This document shows positions 33,755 to 42,935 of a stretch of DNA of 64,000 nucleotides, piece after piece. Every line of letters starts with the position of its first letter. Within the stretch, counting starts at the first letter, position 1. Source of the DNA: JABSSA01 sp039984715 (GTDB taxonomy: Bacteria; Pseudomonadota; Alphaproteobacteria; Rhodobacterales; Rhodobacteraceae); NCBI GenBank assembly GCA_039984715.1, contig JBDWUA010000004.1, positions 1-64,000 of the forward strand. The letters run 5' to 3'. The notes beneath the pieces are model-generated. The model searched no databases. It saw only the letters and a program-made list of their open reading frames with translations, and had not been told where the DNA came from. The position numbers were made by a program, and so were the translations under genes.

Positions 33755-35803
33755 ATGAAATCACGTTGGTCTGACGCGCAGTTTCAAGCTGTCTTGCAGG
33801 AGGCAGAAAAGAACGGCCAGAATCTGGACCTTGCCACGCGGGTATATACGACGCGTCTTTTGGGTTCAGATCCGGAACTCGTGCTTCACGGGGGCGGCAA
33901 CACGTCGGTCAAAACGACAATGCACAGCATGGATGGCACGGCTATCGAGGCGATTTGCGTCAAGGGCAGCGGCTGGGATATGGGGACCATCCAAGCGCCG
34001 GGTCTGCCAGCGCTTGAGCTGGCACCATTGCGAGATTTGGCCAAGCTTGATGCGATGACTGACATCGAAATGGTCCGAGAGCAACGCCGCCTGTTGTTGG
34101 ATCCGTCTTCACCCAACCCATCGGTTGAGGCTATTTTGCACGCTCTCATTCCGGCCAAGCATGTGGATCATACCCATGCCAACGTGATCGTCGGCATCAC
34201 CAACCAACCCGGCGGCGAGGCACTGACGCGTGAGCTGTTTCCCGACAGCATCATAGTCCCTTATGTCATGCCGGGCTTTGATCTTGCCAAAGCCTGCGCG
34301 CACCACATTTCCAAAAATCCTGATGCCACCAGCATGGTGCTGATCAAACACGGCATCTTCACGTGGTCTGATGATGCGAAAGAAGCATACGAGGACATGA
34401 TCGCTTTGGTCGATCGTGCCGAACAGCGATTGGCGCAAGGCAAGGCGAAACCGTTTACATCGATGTCTTTGCCGAAAACCTTGGCGAAGCCACATGAGAT
34501 TGCACCAATATTGCGTGGCGCTCTGGCACAAGACAGCGGGCTTGAAGGGGCACCAAAGCGTCTTGTTCTTGTTCATCGGAGCAATGAAAAAATCCTACAC
34601 TTCTGCAACTCGGACAAACTTTCTTCGCTGACAACTCGCGGAAATGCGACGCCGGAACATGTTATCCATATCAAACGAACTGGTGTGGCGCTTCCTGCAC
34701 CCGAGTCTGGGAAAATCGAGGCCTTCGCGCATGATGTGAAACAGGCTGTCGCTGCCTTTTCGGCGGATTACGCGGCCTATTTTGAACGCAACAATGCGCG
34801 GGCAGGTGGCGGTCTGACAATGCTCGATGCGGCACCTCGTGTCTTTTACGTGCCGGGCGTCGGAATATTCGCAGCAGGCAAAAGCCTGAAGGCTGCAAAT
34901 GTCGCCGCCGATGTGGTTGAAGCGACAATTGACGTCATCACAAAGGCGGAAGGCGTAGACGCTTTTGAGGCGCTGCCCGAGGAAGACTTGTTTGATTTAG
35001 AATACTGGTCGCTTGAACAAATCAAACTGGCGAAAGTCGCTGAACAACCTCTGTCGCGACAGGTCGCCTTGGTCACAGGTGCCGCGAGCGGGTTAGGGCT
35101 GGAAATCGCCAAAGCACTGAAAGCCCAAGGTGCGGATGTTGCCATGATGGACATTGCTGCCGACAAACTAGCTAAGGCAGCCTCTGACGTGGGCGGCTTT
35201 GCGGTTCCCTGCGATGTCACGAACGAGGGTGCTGTCGCTAAGGCTGTCTCAGACGTGGTAAATCGCTTTGGTGGTATCGACATCTTGATGTCAAACGCAG
35301 GCGCTGCCTTTCAGGGCGCTATGGTGGCGCTTGAAACGGACAACTTCCGAAAAGCATTTGATCTGAACTTCTGGAGCCACCACTATATGGCGCGTGCCGT
35401 CGTGCGCGTGATGGAGGCGCAAGGCACGGGTGGAGCGTTGGTGTTCAATATCTCTAAGCAATCGGTCAATCCGGGACCAGATTTTGGCCCCTATGGCACA
35501 TCAAAGGCCGCGCTCATGGCACTGATGAAGCAATATGCAGTTGAGCATGGTGCCTCTGGCATCACTTCAAACGGGGTGAATGCGGATCGCATCCGCACGG
35601 GGTTGCTGACAGATGACTTTGTCGCGGCGCGCAGTGAAGCGCGAGGCGTGACACCAGAAGATTACATGCGTGGCAACCTCCTGAAACGCGAAGTGATGGC
35701 GTCCGATGTCGCGGATGCGTTTGTGCATTTGGCCAAAGCGCGCACAACCACGGGCGCGGTTGTCACCGTGGATGGTGGCAATGTCGCAGCGATGATGCGG
35801 TAA
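33755..35803 (+). CDS. Class II aldolase fused to a short-chain dehydrogenase (RhaD-type bifunctional enzyme)
   Basis: 682 residues in two domains. The N-terminal class II aldolase domain has LVLHGGGNTSVK, a zinc-binding VDHTHANVIVG and IKHGIFTWSD. The C-terminal SDR domain, from about residue 430, has VTGAASGLGLEIAKA, SNAGAAFQG and YGTSKAALMAL. The architecture is that of the bifunctional rhamnulose-1-phosphate aldolase/lactaldehyde dehydrogenase of many proteobacteria and Bacillus. The aldolase cleaves a ketose-1-phosphate to dihydroxyacetone phosphate and an aldehyde, and the second domain handles the aldehyde. No rhamnose isomerase is nearby, so another ketose phosphate is probable. Confidence 0.87.
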   Translation: MKSRWSDAQFQAVLQEAEKNGQNLDLATRVYTTRLLGSDPELVLHGGGNTSVKTTMHSMDGTAIEAICVKGSGWDMGTIQAPGLPALELAPLRDLAKLDAMTDIEMVREQRRLLLDPSSPNPSVEAILHALIPAKHVDHTHANVIVGITNQPGGEALTRELFPDSIIVPYVMPGFDLAKACAHHISKNPDATSMVLIKHGIFTWSDDAKEAYEDMIALVDRAEQRLAQGKAKPFTSMSLPKTLAKPHEIAPILRGALAQDSGLEGAPKRLVLVHRSNEKILHFCNSDKLSSLTTRGNATPEHVIHIKRTGVALPAPESGKIEAFAHDVKQAVAAFSADYAAYFERNNARAGGGLTMLDAAPRVFYVPGVGIFAAGKSLKAANVAADVVEATIDVITKAEGVDAFEALPEEDLFDLEYWSLEQIKLAKVAEQPLSRQVALVTGAASGLGLEIAKALKAQGADVAMMDIAADKLAKAASDVGGFAVPCDVTNEGAVAKAVSDVVNRFGGIDILMSNAGAAFQGAMVALETDNFRKAFDLNFWSHHYMARAVVRVMEAQGTGGALVFNISKQSVNPGPDFGPYGTSKAALMALMKQYAVEHGASGITSNGVNADRIRTGLLTDDFVAARSEARGVTPEDYMRGNLLKREVMASDVADAFVHLAKARTTTGAVVTVDGGNVAAMMR

Positions 35804-35808
35804 GAACT

Positions 35809-37350
35809 ATGGCAGATACGACTGACACCAAAGACTACGTTATCGGGATCGATTCCTCGACAACTGCAACCAAGGCGATTGCCTGGACGCGTGACGGATC
35901 ATTCGTGGCGGAGGGGCGCAGTCCGATCAAGCTGCATAACCCCAAGCCCGGACATTTCGAGCAAGACGCAAGTGACTGGTGGCTGAGCACGGCTGAAGCC
36001 CTGCGGCAATTGACCTGTGAAGTTGATGTTAGCCGCTTGGCCGCTTTGGCGATCTCCAATCAGCGGGAAACGTTTTGCGTCTTTGACGAGGATGAAAACC
36101 CGCTGCTGCCCGGTACAATCTGGTTGGATGAACGTGCCACAGCGCAACAGCGCGCCTTCGCCGCTGAACATGGCGCAGAGAAAATTCGCGGCCTGACCGG
36201 CAAACCCGTGGACGTCATCGTGCCACTTTATCGCATGCTGTGGATCGCTGAACATCACCCGGATATCTACCCCAAGATTCGTCACTTTGCGGATGTGAAT
36301 TGCTATATCATCCGCCATCTCACCGGCCATTGGGCGACGTCGCTGGCGTCCGCGGACCCCATGGGTATGGTCGATATGGAGAACGGATGTTGGTCGCAGG
36401 ACTTACTGAAGGCCGCAAACATTGATCCGGAAATCATGCCAACATTGCATCACCCCGGACGCGTCATTGGACATGTCACAGCCGAAGCGGCTCATGCGAC
36501 GGGCCTTCCCGAAGGTCTCCCCGTCGTGGCAGGCGGCGGGGATGGTCAATGTGCCGCCACTGGAACTGGCACGATTGAACCGGGTATCGCTTATATGAAC
36601 CTTGGCACTGCCTTGGTTGCGGGGTGCTATTCGCAAGACTATGCGCATGCACAGGCGTTTCGCACAGAGGTCGCGGTTGCAGATGAAGGCTATATCTATG
36701 AGACGCTTCTAAAGGCTGGGACGTTCTTAATTGACTGGATGACTGAGCAAATGGCGCAGGTCAAAAAGGACGACCAAGTCGCCTTCCTGACTAATCTGGA
36801 ACAAGAAGCGGCGCAAAGCCCGATAGGGGCAGGGGGCTTGATGGTCCTACCCTATTGGCAAGGATCGATGACGCCCAATTGGGACAGCGATGCGCGGGGC
36901 GTTATTGCGGGGTTGTCCGGTTCGACGCAAACCGGCGACATTTACCGCGCATTGCTGGAAGGGCTCGCGCTGGATACGGCACAGGCTTTGGACATGGCGC
37001 GACAAGCCACAGGTCGGCGGTTGAATAAGATCGTCGCCATTGGAGGCGGATCCTCGTCTGACTTATTTCTAACAATTATGGCCGATGCGCTGAATGTGCA
37101 GGTCTTGCAGGCTGATGTACGCGAAGCTTCATCCCTTGGTGCTGGAATGGCTGCGGCACATGGGGCAGGGTGGTATCCCACATTGTCAGCGGCGTCCCTC
37201 GCGATGAAGGGTAAAATTGTCAAAACGGTTGAGCCTGATCCCGACCGCGTTAAGCGCTATAAGACGTTGCGCGACCACTATGCAAAGCTATGGCCACTTT
37301 TGTCTGATTGGAACGCCGAACTGCGCAGGTTCACCGAGGAACACTCATGA
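35809..37350 (+). CDS. FGGY-family sugar kinase
   Basis: 513 residues. The N-terminal phosphate-binding loop VIGIDSSTTATKAIAW and the closing domain (IGGGSSSDLFLTIMADAL, then SSLGAGMAAAHG) are those of the FGGY kinases, with LALDTAQALDMA between them. It phosphorylates a sugar, ketose or polyol with ATP. It starts 5 bases after the aldolase stop and overlaps the next gene by 4 bases. The closest familiar members are xylulokinase- and glycerol-kinase-like, but the exact substrate cannot be read. A second, distinct FGGY kinase lies at 45083. Confidence 0.87.
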   Translation: MADTTDTKDYVIGIDSSTTATKAIAWTRDGSFVAEGRSPIKLHNPKPGHFEQDASDWWLSTAEALRQLTCEVDVSRLAALAISNQRETFCVFDEDENPLLPGTIWLDERATAQQRAFAAEHGAEKIRGLTGKPVDVIVPLYRMLWIAEHHPDIYPKIRHFADVNCYIIRHLTGHWATSLASADPMGMVDMENGCWSQDLLKAANIDPEIMPTLHHPGRVIGHVTAEAAHATGLPEGLPVVAGGGDGQCAATGTGTIEPGIAYMNLGTALVAGCYSQDYAHAQAFRTEVAVADEGYIYETLLKAGTFLIDWMTEQMAQVKKDDQVAFLTNLEQEAAQSPIGAGGLMVLPYWQGSMTPNWDSDARGVIAGLSGSTQTGDIYRALLEGLALDTAQALDMARQATGRRLNKIVAIGGGSSSDLFLTIMADALNVQVLQADVREASSLGAGMAAAHGAGWYPTLSAASLAMKGKIVKTVEPDPDRVKRYKTLRDHYAKLWPLLSDWNAELRRFTEEHS

Positions 37351-38252
37351 CATATACGGCACTTCTGTCCACTGAGACAGCGTTCGACCGATACGAACAG
37401 GTCCGGGACCGATTGCCGTCCGCACAGTTTCCTACGACTTCCCAGACTTGCGCAAATTTGGTGGAGGTCGCCGCGCATGTGGATGCGTTTGTGTTGGATG
37501 CATTTGGGGTTCTCAATGTTGGCGGTACGCCTATTCCCGGTGCGGTGGACCGCATTGCGGAACTGCGTGCGATGGGCAAGACACTGATCGTTTTGACAAA
37601 TGCTGCAAGTGACGATCATGCGTTTGCGATCAAAAAGTTCGAAGGATTGGGTTTCGACTTTTCCGGTGACGAGATTATCACCAGCCGCGATGTATGTGTT
37701 CAACATATTCAAACATACCTGCCAAAAGGCCGGTGGGGCGCGATTTGCAAAGAGGCTGATACGCTCGCGGATATCGACCTTGATATTGTTGCTTGGACAG
37801 CAGATCAGCAGCTGGAAGTCGACGGATTTCTGATGTTATCAAGCGAGCGCATAGATAACCAACTGATGCGTGGATTGGAGACCGCCCTGCGCGCCAAACC
37901 GCGCCCGCTTATCTGTGCCAACCCCGATCTTGTGGCCCCCCGTGAAACCGGGTTGAGCTGTGAACCCGGCTTCTTCGCCCATGCTTTGGCGGATAGCACC
38001 GGCGTCGCACCCGCGTTTTTCGGCAAGCCTTTCGGGAATGCGTATGTGGCGGCTATGGATCGCCTCGGTTCGGTCCCGCCCGAGCGGATCGCAATGGTTG
38101 GTGATACGCTGCATACAGATGTTCTGGGGGGCGCTGCGGCAGGGATGAAAACCGTGTTGATCGAGGAACACGGTTTGTTCAAAGGCCATGATGTCACGCG
38201 CTATATGTCCGAGAGTGGTATTCGCCCCGATTTCATTTGCCCCACGACCTAA
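37347..38252 (+). CDS. HAD-superfamily (class IIA, NagD-like) phosphatase
   Basis: 301 residues from the ATG at 37347, which overlaps the kinase stop (ATGA). The first motif, FVLDAFGVLNVG, has the nucleophile aspartate but alanine at the position of the usual second aspartate (DxD becomes DAF). Motif two is VLTNAAS, and motif four is MVGDTLHTDVLGG. A HAD-IIA subfamily of alpha-proteobacteria shows the same pattern. Loss of the acid/base aspartate would slow phosphatase turnover. Its role beside a kinase is probably removal of a sugar phosphate or a regulatory function. Confidence 0.8.
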   Translation: MTYTALLSTETAFDRYEQVRDRLPSAQFPTTSQTCANLVEVAAHVDAFVLDAFGVLNVGGTPIPGAVDRIAELRAMGKTLIVLTNAASDDHAFAIKKFEGLGFDFSGDEIITSRDVCVQHIQTYLPKGRWGAICKEADTLADIDLDIVAWTADQQLEVDGFLMLSSERIDNQLMRGLETALRAKPRPLICANPDLVAPRETGLSCEPGFFAHALADSTGVAPAFFGKPFGNAYVAAMDRLGSVPPERIAMVGDTLHTDVLGGAAAGMKTVLIEEHGLFKGHDVTRYMSESGIRPDFICPTT

Positions 38253-39145
38253 GCGCGAAGCATCTGCGATAGTTTGCGATATTGTTGCGGGGTCTTTCCG
38301 ATTTCGGCTTTGAACTGACGATTGAACAGCGACAAGTTGCGGAAACCCGAGTCATTGGCGACGTCTACAACTTTTAGCTCGGTTTCCTGCAACAGCGAGC
38401 AAGCGTAGCCAATGCGAATTTTACGCACATAATGAGAGAAGTTCATTCCACAGTTGCGATAGAAAAAACGCGAGAATGTCGCGTCAGACATCCCAAACCG
38501 GTTGGCGAATTTCGACATGCGAATGTCAGCCGTCACATCATCTGAAATCTCGGCAAAAATGGTGTCCATAAGGTCAGTGGACTTGTCTGACAGGCTTGGT
38601 CGGTATCGCGGGGAAATCGCGCGGCGGGCGTCGCATTTGGTGGCCAAGACGCTCATCAATTTCAAGAACGTCGAAAAGGCTTCCAACCCGGTTTGCGTTC
38701 TTAATTCCAGCAGCAAATCGATTGCGTCTTGCGTGCCCCTACCTTCAAAGATCAGGCCAAAATGGCTTTCTTTCAGGAGCGCATCAAGCTCAGCATATTC
38801 TGGTGGAGATGATGTGCCGGCCAGCCCAATGGAGTCGCGAGTGAACTGTAGTGCGATGTCGCGGCCGGGCACAGTGTCTCGGGTGCGCAAGCGGCTCATC
38901 CAGTTGTGAGGGATATTCGGTCCGATCAGGCACAGGTTTCCAGGGTGAAACTCTTCGATACAATCGCCGATATACATGATGCCCTGCGAGTCTGTGATCA
39001 GATGCAATTCATATTCCGGGTGGTAATTCAATTTCGCCAGCGGGCTGGGATAGTCGTGCTGATGAAATCGAAAGGACTGACCTGGATTATTGATGATGAT
39101 CTCTAAATCAGGTCGTTGGCTTTGTGCGTGCGGCGTCATTTTCAC
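38249..39145 (-). CDS. AraC-family transcriptional regulator of the polyol locus
   Basis: 298 residues. The N-terminal cupin-like sensor (YHPEYELHLITDSQG) binds a sugar ligand, and the C-terminal 100 residues carry the two helix-turn-helix motifs (FANRFGMSDATFSRFFYRNC, then VVDVANDSGFRNLSLFNRQF, IGKTPQQYRK). It converges on the HAD gene with stop codons that overlap by 4 bases. It is divergent from the sugar ABC importer genes, with a 16-base perfect palindrome just upstream of its start. It most likely activates the transporter in response to substrate. Confidence 0.87.
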   Translation of the reverse strand: MKMTPHAQSQRPDLEIIINNPGQSFRFHQHDYPSPLAKLNYHPEYELHLITDSQGIMYIGDCIEEFHPGNLCLIGPNIPHNWMSRLRTRDTVPGRDIALQFTRDSIGLAGTSSPPEYAELDALLKESHFGLIFEGRGTQDAIDLLLELRTQTGLEAFSTFLKLMSVLATKCDARRAISPRYRPSLSDKSTDLMDTIFAEISDDVTADIRMSKFANRFGMSDATFSRFFYRNCGMNFSHYVRKIRIGYACSLLQETELKVVDVANDSGFRNLSLFNRQFKAEIGKTPQQYRKLSQMLRA

Positions 39146-39164
39146 GGATCTCTAAATCTGCGTA

Positions 39165-39180
39165 GTTTACATATGTAAAC
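39165..39180. promoter_or_regulatory. 16-base perfect palindrome GTTTACATATGTAAAC
   Basis: It lies 20 bases upstream of the AraC-type regulator start and about 250 bases before the ABC importer genes. Its half site TTTACA/TGTAAA matches the operators at 31592-31607, so one regulator, probably the SorC type, may control both promoters. Confidence 0.6.
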
Positions 39181-39430
39181 TAACACTTTTGCTTTGTATC
39201 ACTTTGCTATAGGCTCTCACTGTGCGCACTTACTTTCAAGTTTTCTATGCTAATTGCACGAAAATCCCTGACGGTGCGCAAGAAAGTACCAAAGTTCGAC
39301 AATTTTTTGACTAGAGATGGCCGCCAAAAACGACTGAAATCTGGAGGCTAGGGGAGGAAAGCCAGATGATTTTGTGCGAGACGCGCGACACCACAGTTGC
39401 CATCCGGATGATTCTGGTCGGTTGCGAAAG

Positions 39431-40354
39431 ATGAGTGCTGTTGACCCATCAATGGGCAATGACGGGGACAACCGTCTTAGATTACCACGCTGGTTGACGT
39501 CAGAGCACCCGCTGCCTTGGTTGTTTCCCAGCGTTGCTTTGCTGCTGATCTTTGGCCTCTACCCGATCCTCTATTCGCTGTGGTTGACCTTCTTCAAACG
39601 CAACCCTGCCACGCGTGTAGAAAAGTTCGATCCAGCGTGGAACTGGGCCAAGCTTTGGGGCGATGAACGCGTTTGGGATGCCCTTCAAGTGACGTTGACC
39701 TACACTTTCGTGGCAATCATTTTGCAGTTGGTTTTGGGTATGCTGATTGCTTTGCTGCTGGATACTGACCGGAAGGGCTTTGGCCTCTTGCGGGCTTTGA
39801 TGACATTGCCGCTTGTCGTGCCACCCGCTGTGACGGGGATGATGTTCCTTTTGATGTATGACGGCTCTTTCGGGGTCATCAGCCATGCACTTTATGACAT
39901 TGGCATTCTGTCGAAAGATGCGCCTTTATTGGCCTCCCACTCAACCGCATTGCTCGCGGTCATAATCGTGGATGTCTGGCAGTGGACGCCTTTCATGGTG
40001 CTGATCATGCTGGCAGGGCTTCGCGCACTGCCAAAAGATCCGTTCGAGGCCGCCGCGATTGATGGCGCGACAGATGTGCAGGCGTTCTTTAGGTTAACTC
40101 TGCCGATGATGTCCAAAATCATCGCTTTGGCCGTGCTCATCCGAGGCATCGATCTGTTCCGCGTCTTTGACTACGTCAAGGTCATGACAGATAGCGGGCC
40201 GGGTACAGCGACGGAGACGCTGACGGCTTACACCGGAACGGTCTACTTCAAGAGCGCGAACTTCCCTTATGCGTCCACGGTCGCGATCTTTACGTTGCTG
40301 GTGGTGTTGGTCGTCGCCAATATCTTCATCAAGATTTTCAAGGTGCGCTTCTGA
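39431..40354 (+). CDS. Sugar ABC importer permease (MalF/UgpA type)
   Basis: 307 residues from the ATG at 39431. Six membrane helices start at PWLFPSVALLLIFGLYPILY. The EAA loop that contacts the ATPase (DPFEAAAIDGATDVQAFFRLTLP) is canonical for class I carbohydrate importers. It forms the channel with the MalG-type permease that follows, whose ATG overlaps this stop by one base. The 250 bases upstream carry the palindrome and the promoter. Confidence 0.87.
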   Translation: MSAVDPSMGNDGDNRLRLPRWLTSEHPLPWLFPSVALLLIFGLYPILYSLWLTFFKRNPATRVEKFDPAWNWAKLWGDERVWDALQVTLTYTFVAIILQLVLGMLIALLLDTDRKGFGLLRALMTLPLVVPPAVTGMMFLLMYDGSFGVISHALYDIGILSKDAPLLASHSTALLAVIIVDVWQWTPFMVLIMLAGLRALPKDPFEAAAIDGATDVQAFFRLTLPMMSKIIALAVLIRGIDLFRVFDYVKVMTDSGPGTATETLTAYTGTVYFKSANFPYASTVAIFTLLVVLVVANIFIKIFKVRF

Positions 40355-41244
40355 TGGAACAGTCCCGCCTTGCCATAACTGCACGCTATGTCGTTGCCAT
40401 CTTTATCGTCTTGGTCTTTGTCTTTCCAATCTTCTGGTTCGCGCTCACATCACTGAAACCAATCTCTGCGGTGTTTGATAAAGACGGGGTGATCTGGTTC
40501 GACTTTATCCCAACGTGGGAAAACTATCGCGTGACCCTTCTTGGAGAGTCCTCGATTGATGTGAATCAGAATTCAAGGTCGGATTTTGGCACGAGCGGCG
40601 GTAATTCCTATGACGGACGAGGCTCGATTGTGTCGTCGATCATCGTCGCCGTTGGTTCGACAGTTCTGGCCGTAGGCATGGGCCTTTTTGCAGCCTACGG
40701 CCTGTCACGCATGCGGTTTTGGGGCGCGCAAGGCGTCTTGAACTGGATCTTGTCGCAGCGGTTCCTGCCGCCAATCGCGATTATTATTCCGCTGGTCTTC
40801 ATCTTTCATGACATGGGGCTACGTGACACGCATGTCGGGCTCATTATTGCACATACGTTGATCAATATTCCTATCGCTGTCCTTCTGATGAAATCCTTCA
40901 TCGACGACATCCCGATAGATATCGACCATGCGGCCATGATTGACGGCGCCTCACGGTGGCAAGTGTTCTGGAAAGTCATCTTGCCAATGTCAAAAGGCGG
41001 ATTGGCCGCCACGGCCGTGCTGTGCTTCATCTTCTCTTGGACTGAATTTCTTCTGTCACTTTTCCTCACCAGTTCGATCCGCACCATCCCTGTGAAAATC
41101 ACAACCTTTGTGACGTCAACGGGATCGGAGTGGGGCTATATTTCCGCACTTGGGACGTCAGCAATCATCCCAAGTTTCATCTTCATCTTACTTGTCCAGA
41201 ACCACTTGGTGCGCGGACTCACAATGGGAGCAATCAAAGACTGA
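40354..41244 (+). CDS. Sugar ABC importer permease (MalG/UgpE type)
   Basis: 296 residues with six helices, starting VVAIFIVLVFVFPIFWFALTSLK. The EAA loop reads DIDHAAMIDGASRWQVFWKVILP, and the C-terminus has the usual FLTSSIRTIPV stretch. An insert of polar residues (NQNSRSDFGTSGGNSYDG, about residues 70-87) before the second helix is longer than in most family members. Its start overlaps the stop of the first permease gene by one base. Confidence 0.87.
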   Translation: MEQSRLAITARYVVAIFIVLVFVFPIFWFALTSLKPISAVFDKDGVIWFDFIPTWENYRVTLLGESSIDVNQNSRSDFGTSGGNSYDGRGSIVSSIIVAVGSTVLAVGMGLFAAYGLSRMRFWGAQGVLNWILSQRFLPPIAIIIPLVFIFHDMGLRDTHVGLIIAHTLINIPIAVLLMKSFIDDIPIDIDHAAMIDGASRWQVFWKVILPMSKGGLAATAVLCFIFSWTEFLLSLFLTSSIRTIPVKITTFVTSTGSEWGYISALGTSAIIPSFIFILLVQNHLVRGLTMGAIKD

Positions 41245-41300
41245 ACATTATTACCCCTCGACCGAGGGCACAGCTCAAACCAATATAGGGAGGTATCCAA

Positions 41301-42824
41301 ATGAGCTTTAGGAACCACGATAAACAGCGCTTCATTATCGACAGCGCCAATGATTTCACCAACAAACGTATCTCGAAGCGGGACTTTCTGCGAAAAATGG
41401 GCATGGCCGGTGTCGGCATGTCGGCCTTCGCGACCAGCATGCTTGGCGGCTTTCGTCCTATGGGCAATATGGCCCTAGCTGACGGACATGGGGAGACGCC
41501 TGAAGACGTTGCGAATTTCTTGCGGGAGGCGGGAAAACCATTTGCAGGTACCACGATCCGTTACACATCGGAATCCACTCCTCCGACAGTTGTTCTGAAC
41601 CAGCTTAAGTCTGAATTCACTGCATTGACCGGTATCAATGTCGAGATTGAGATTGTACCGCTGGAGCAGGTTCTGGCCAAAGCGACACAAGATGTGCAAG
41701 GCCAGCTTGGTACCTATGATCTCTATTATCTCGACCAAGCTTGGACGGCGACCTTCTCTCCTGACACGATTGATCCGCGGGAGTATTACGAGTCCAAGCC
41801 TGATCTGGCGATGCCTGATTTTGGCTTTGACGATTTCTCACAGCCGCTGGTTGAGGGTATCAGCCTTTATCAAGACAAGTGGATCGGTCTTCCGTTCGAC
41901 ATCCCGATCTTCACACTGATGTATCGCAAAGACATCCTTGAAAAGCACGGTATCGCGGTTCCTAAAACCTATGACGATTTCACCAAAGCAGTCGAATTGA
42001 TCACAGCTGCTGAGAAAGAAAACGGCATCTACGGTACGGGCCTTCAAGCTAAATCCGGTCACTATTCGCTTGAGTGCGACTGGACGCAGGCTGTTTGGGG
42101 CCACGGCGGCTCGATCTTCGATTCCGACAAACGCTTTTCTGGCAATGACGCCGAGGGTATTGAAGGCCTGAACTGGTACATGAAAATGTTGGAAAATGCG
42201 CCAGCAAACTCTGTTGCCTCGACTTGGGACGGTCAATGGCAGATGGGGGCCTCTGGTCAGATCGCGCTTTGCCAATCATGGGCTGAATTCTTCCCAGGAT
42301 GGAATGCGGACGATTCCAAAGTGAAAGGCCTTTGGGAAATGACGACACCGCTGCAAGGTCCTGCCAGCTTGCGCGGACGTGACGCCGTCGGCTTTGGGGA
42401 AATCCCAAGCTGGGGTCACCAAGGTGGTTCCTCCATCGCGTTGTCACGGTATTCCAAAAACATCGATGCGGCTTGGTTGTTCCTGCAATGGGCATGCTCG
42501 AAGGATATCATGACACGATGTACTCTTGCGGGTGGCTTCGCCCCGATGCGGACTTCATCGTACAATGATCCTCGGATTGTAGAGCGTAAGGGACTGGAAG
42601 GGGCTGGCACGACGCGTCACCTTGATACGGTTCTCGAGACGATCAACAATCACATGGCTTCCGAGCCGGATCTGGCGATTTGGGCCGGTGTTGCGAACAA
42701 TGAAATCCCGACAGAGCTTGGCAAATTGCTCACCGGTCAGGATTACAATGGCGACGCCAAAGCCTGCATGGATCAGATCGCAAAATTGGTGGATCAAAAG
42801 GTCGACGAAGCAGAACTTCGCTAG
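41301..42824 (+). CDS. Sugar ABC importer substrate-binding protein with a Tat-like leader
   Basis: 507 residues. The leader, about residues 22-60, reads ISKRDFLRKMGMAGVGMSAF and ends near MALADG. It resembles a Tat signal with KR in place of the usual RR, so folded export by Tat is possible but not certain. The mature part is a family 1 (MalE-like) binding protein: FTALTGINVEIEIVPLEQV, then YDLYYLDQAW and GLPFDIPIFTLMYRKDIL. The ribosome site AGGGAGG is strong. A hairpin follows the stop, as is usual where the binding protein must be made in excess over the other subunits. Confidence 0.87.
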   Translation: MSFRNHDKQRFIIDSANDFTNKRISKRDFLRKMGMAGVGMSAFATSMLGGFRPMGNMALADGHGETPEDVANFLREAGKPFAGTTIRYTSESTPPTVVLNQLKSEFTALTGINVEIEIVPLEQVLAKATQDVQGQLGTYDLYYLDQAWTATFSPDTIDPREYYESKPDLAMPDFGFDDFSQPLVEGISLYQDKWIGLPFDIPIFTLMYRKDILEKHGIAVPKTYDDFTKAVELITAAEKENGIYGTGLQAKSGHYSLECDWTQAVWGHGGSIFDSDKRFSGNDAEGIEGLNWYMKMLENAPANSVASTWDGQWQMGASGQIALCQSWAEFFPGWNADDSKVKGLWEMTTPLQGPASLRGRDAVGFGEIPSWGHQGGSSIALSRYSKNIDAAWLFLQWACSKDIMTRCTLAGGFAPMRTSSYNDPRIVERKGLEGAGTTRHLDTVLETINNHMASEPDLAIWAGVANNEIPTELGKLLTGQDYNGDAKACMDQIAKLVDQKVDEAELR

Positions 42825-42842
42825 TCCTCCACATCGATCAAA

Positions 42843-42872
42843 AGCGCCGCCGCCTGAACGGGTGGCGGCGCT
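42843..42872 (+). terminator. GC-rich hairpin after the binding-protein gene
   Basis: AGCGCCGCCGCC pairs with GGTGGCGGCGCT around a 6-base loop. Only a weak T run follows, so it is more likely an mRNA-stabilising or attenuating hairpin than a full terminator. Confidence 0.7.
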
Positions 42873-42935
42873 GAATTTAACAGAAATGAAGCGGTCCATA
42901 GGTGCGCTTCGGCAATAAGGTAAGTGGGTAGCAAA

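Noticed and set aside
42843..42872. Full transcription terminator between binding-protein and ATPase genes
   Set aside because: The stem is strong but the T run is poor, and the downstream genes have no other evident promoter, so an mRNA-stabilising hairpin is more likely.
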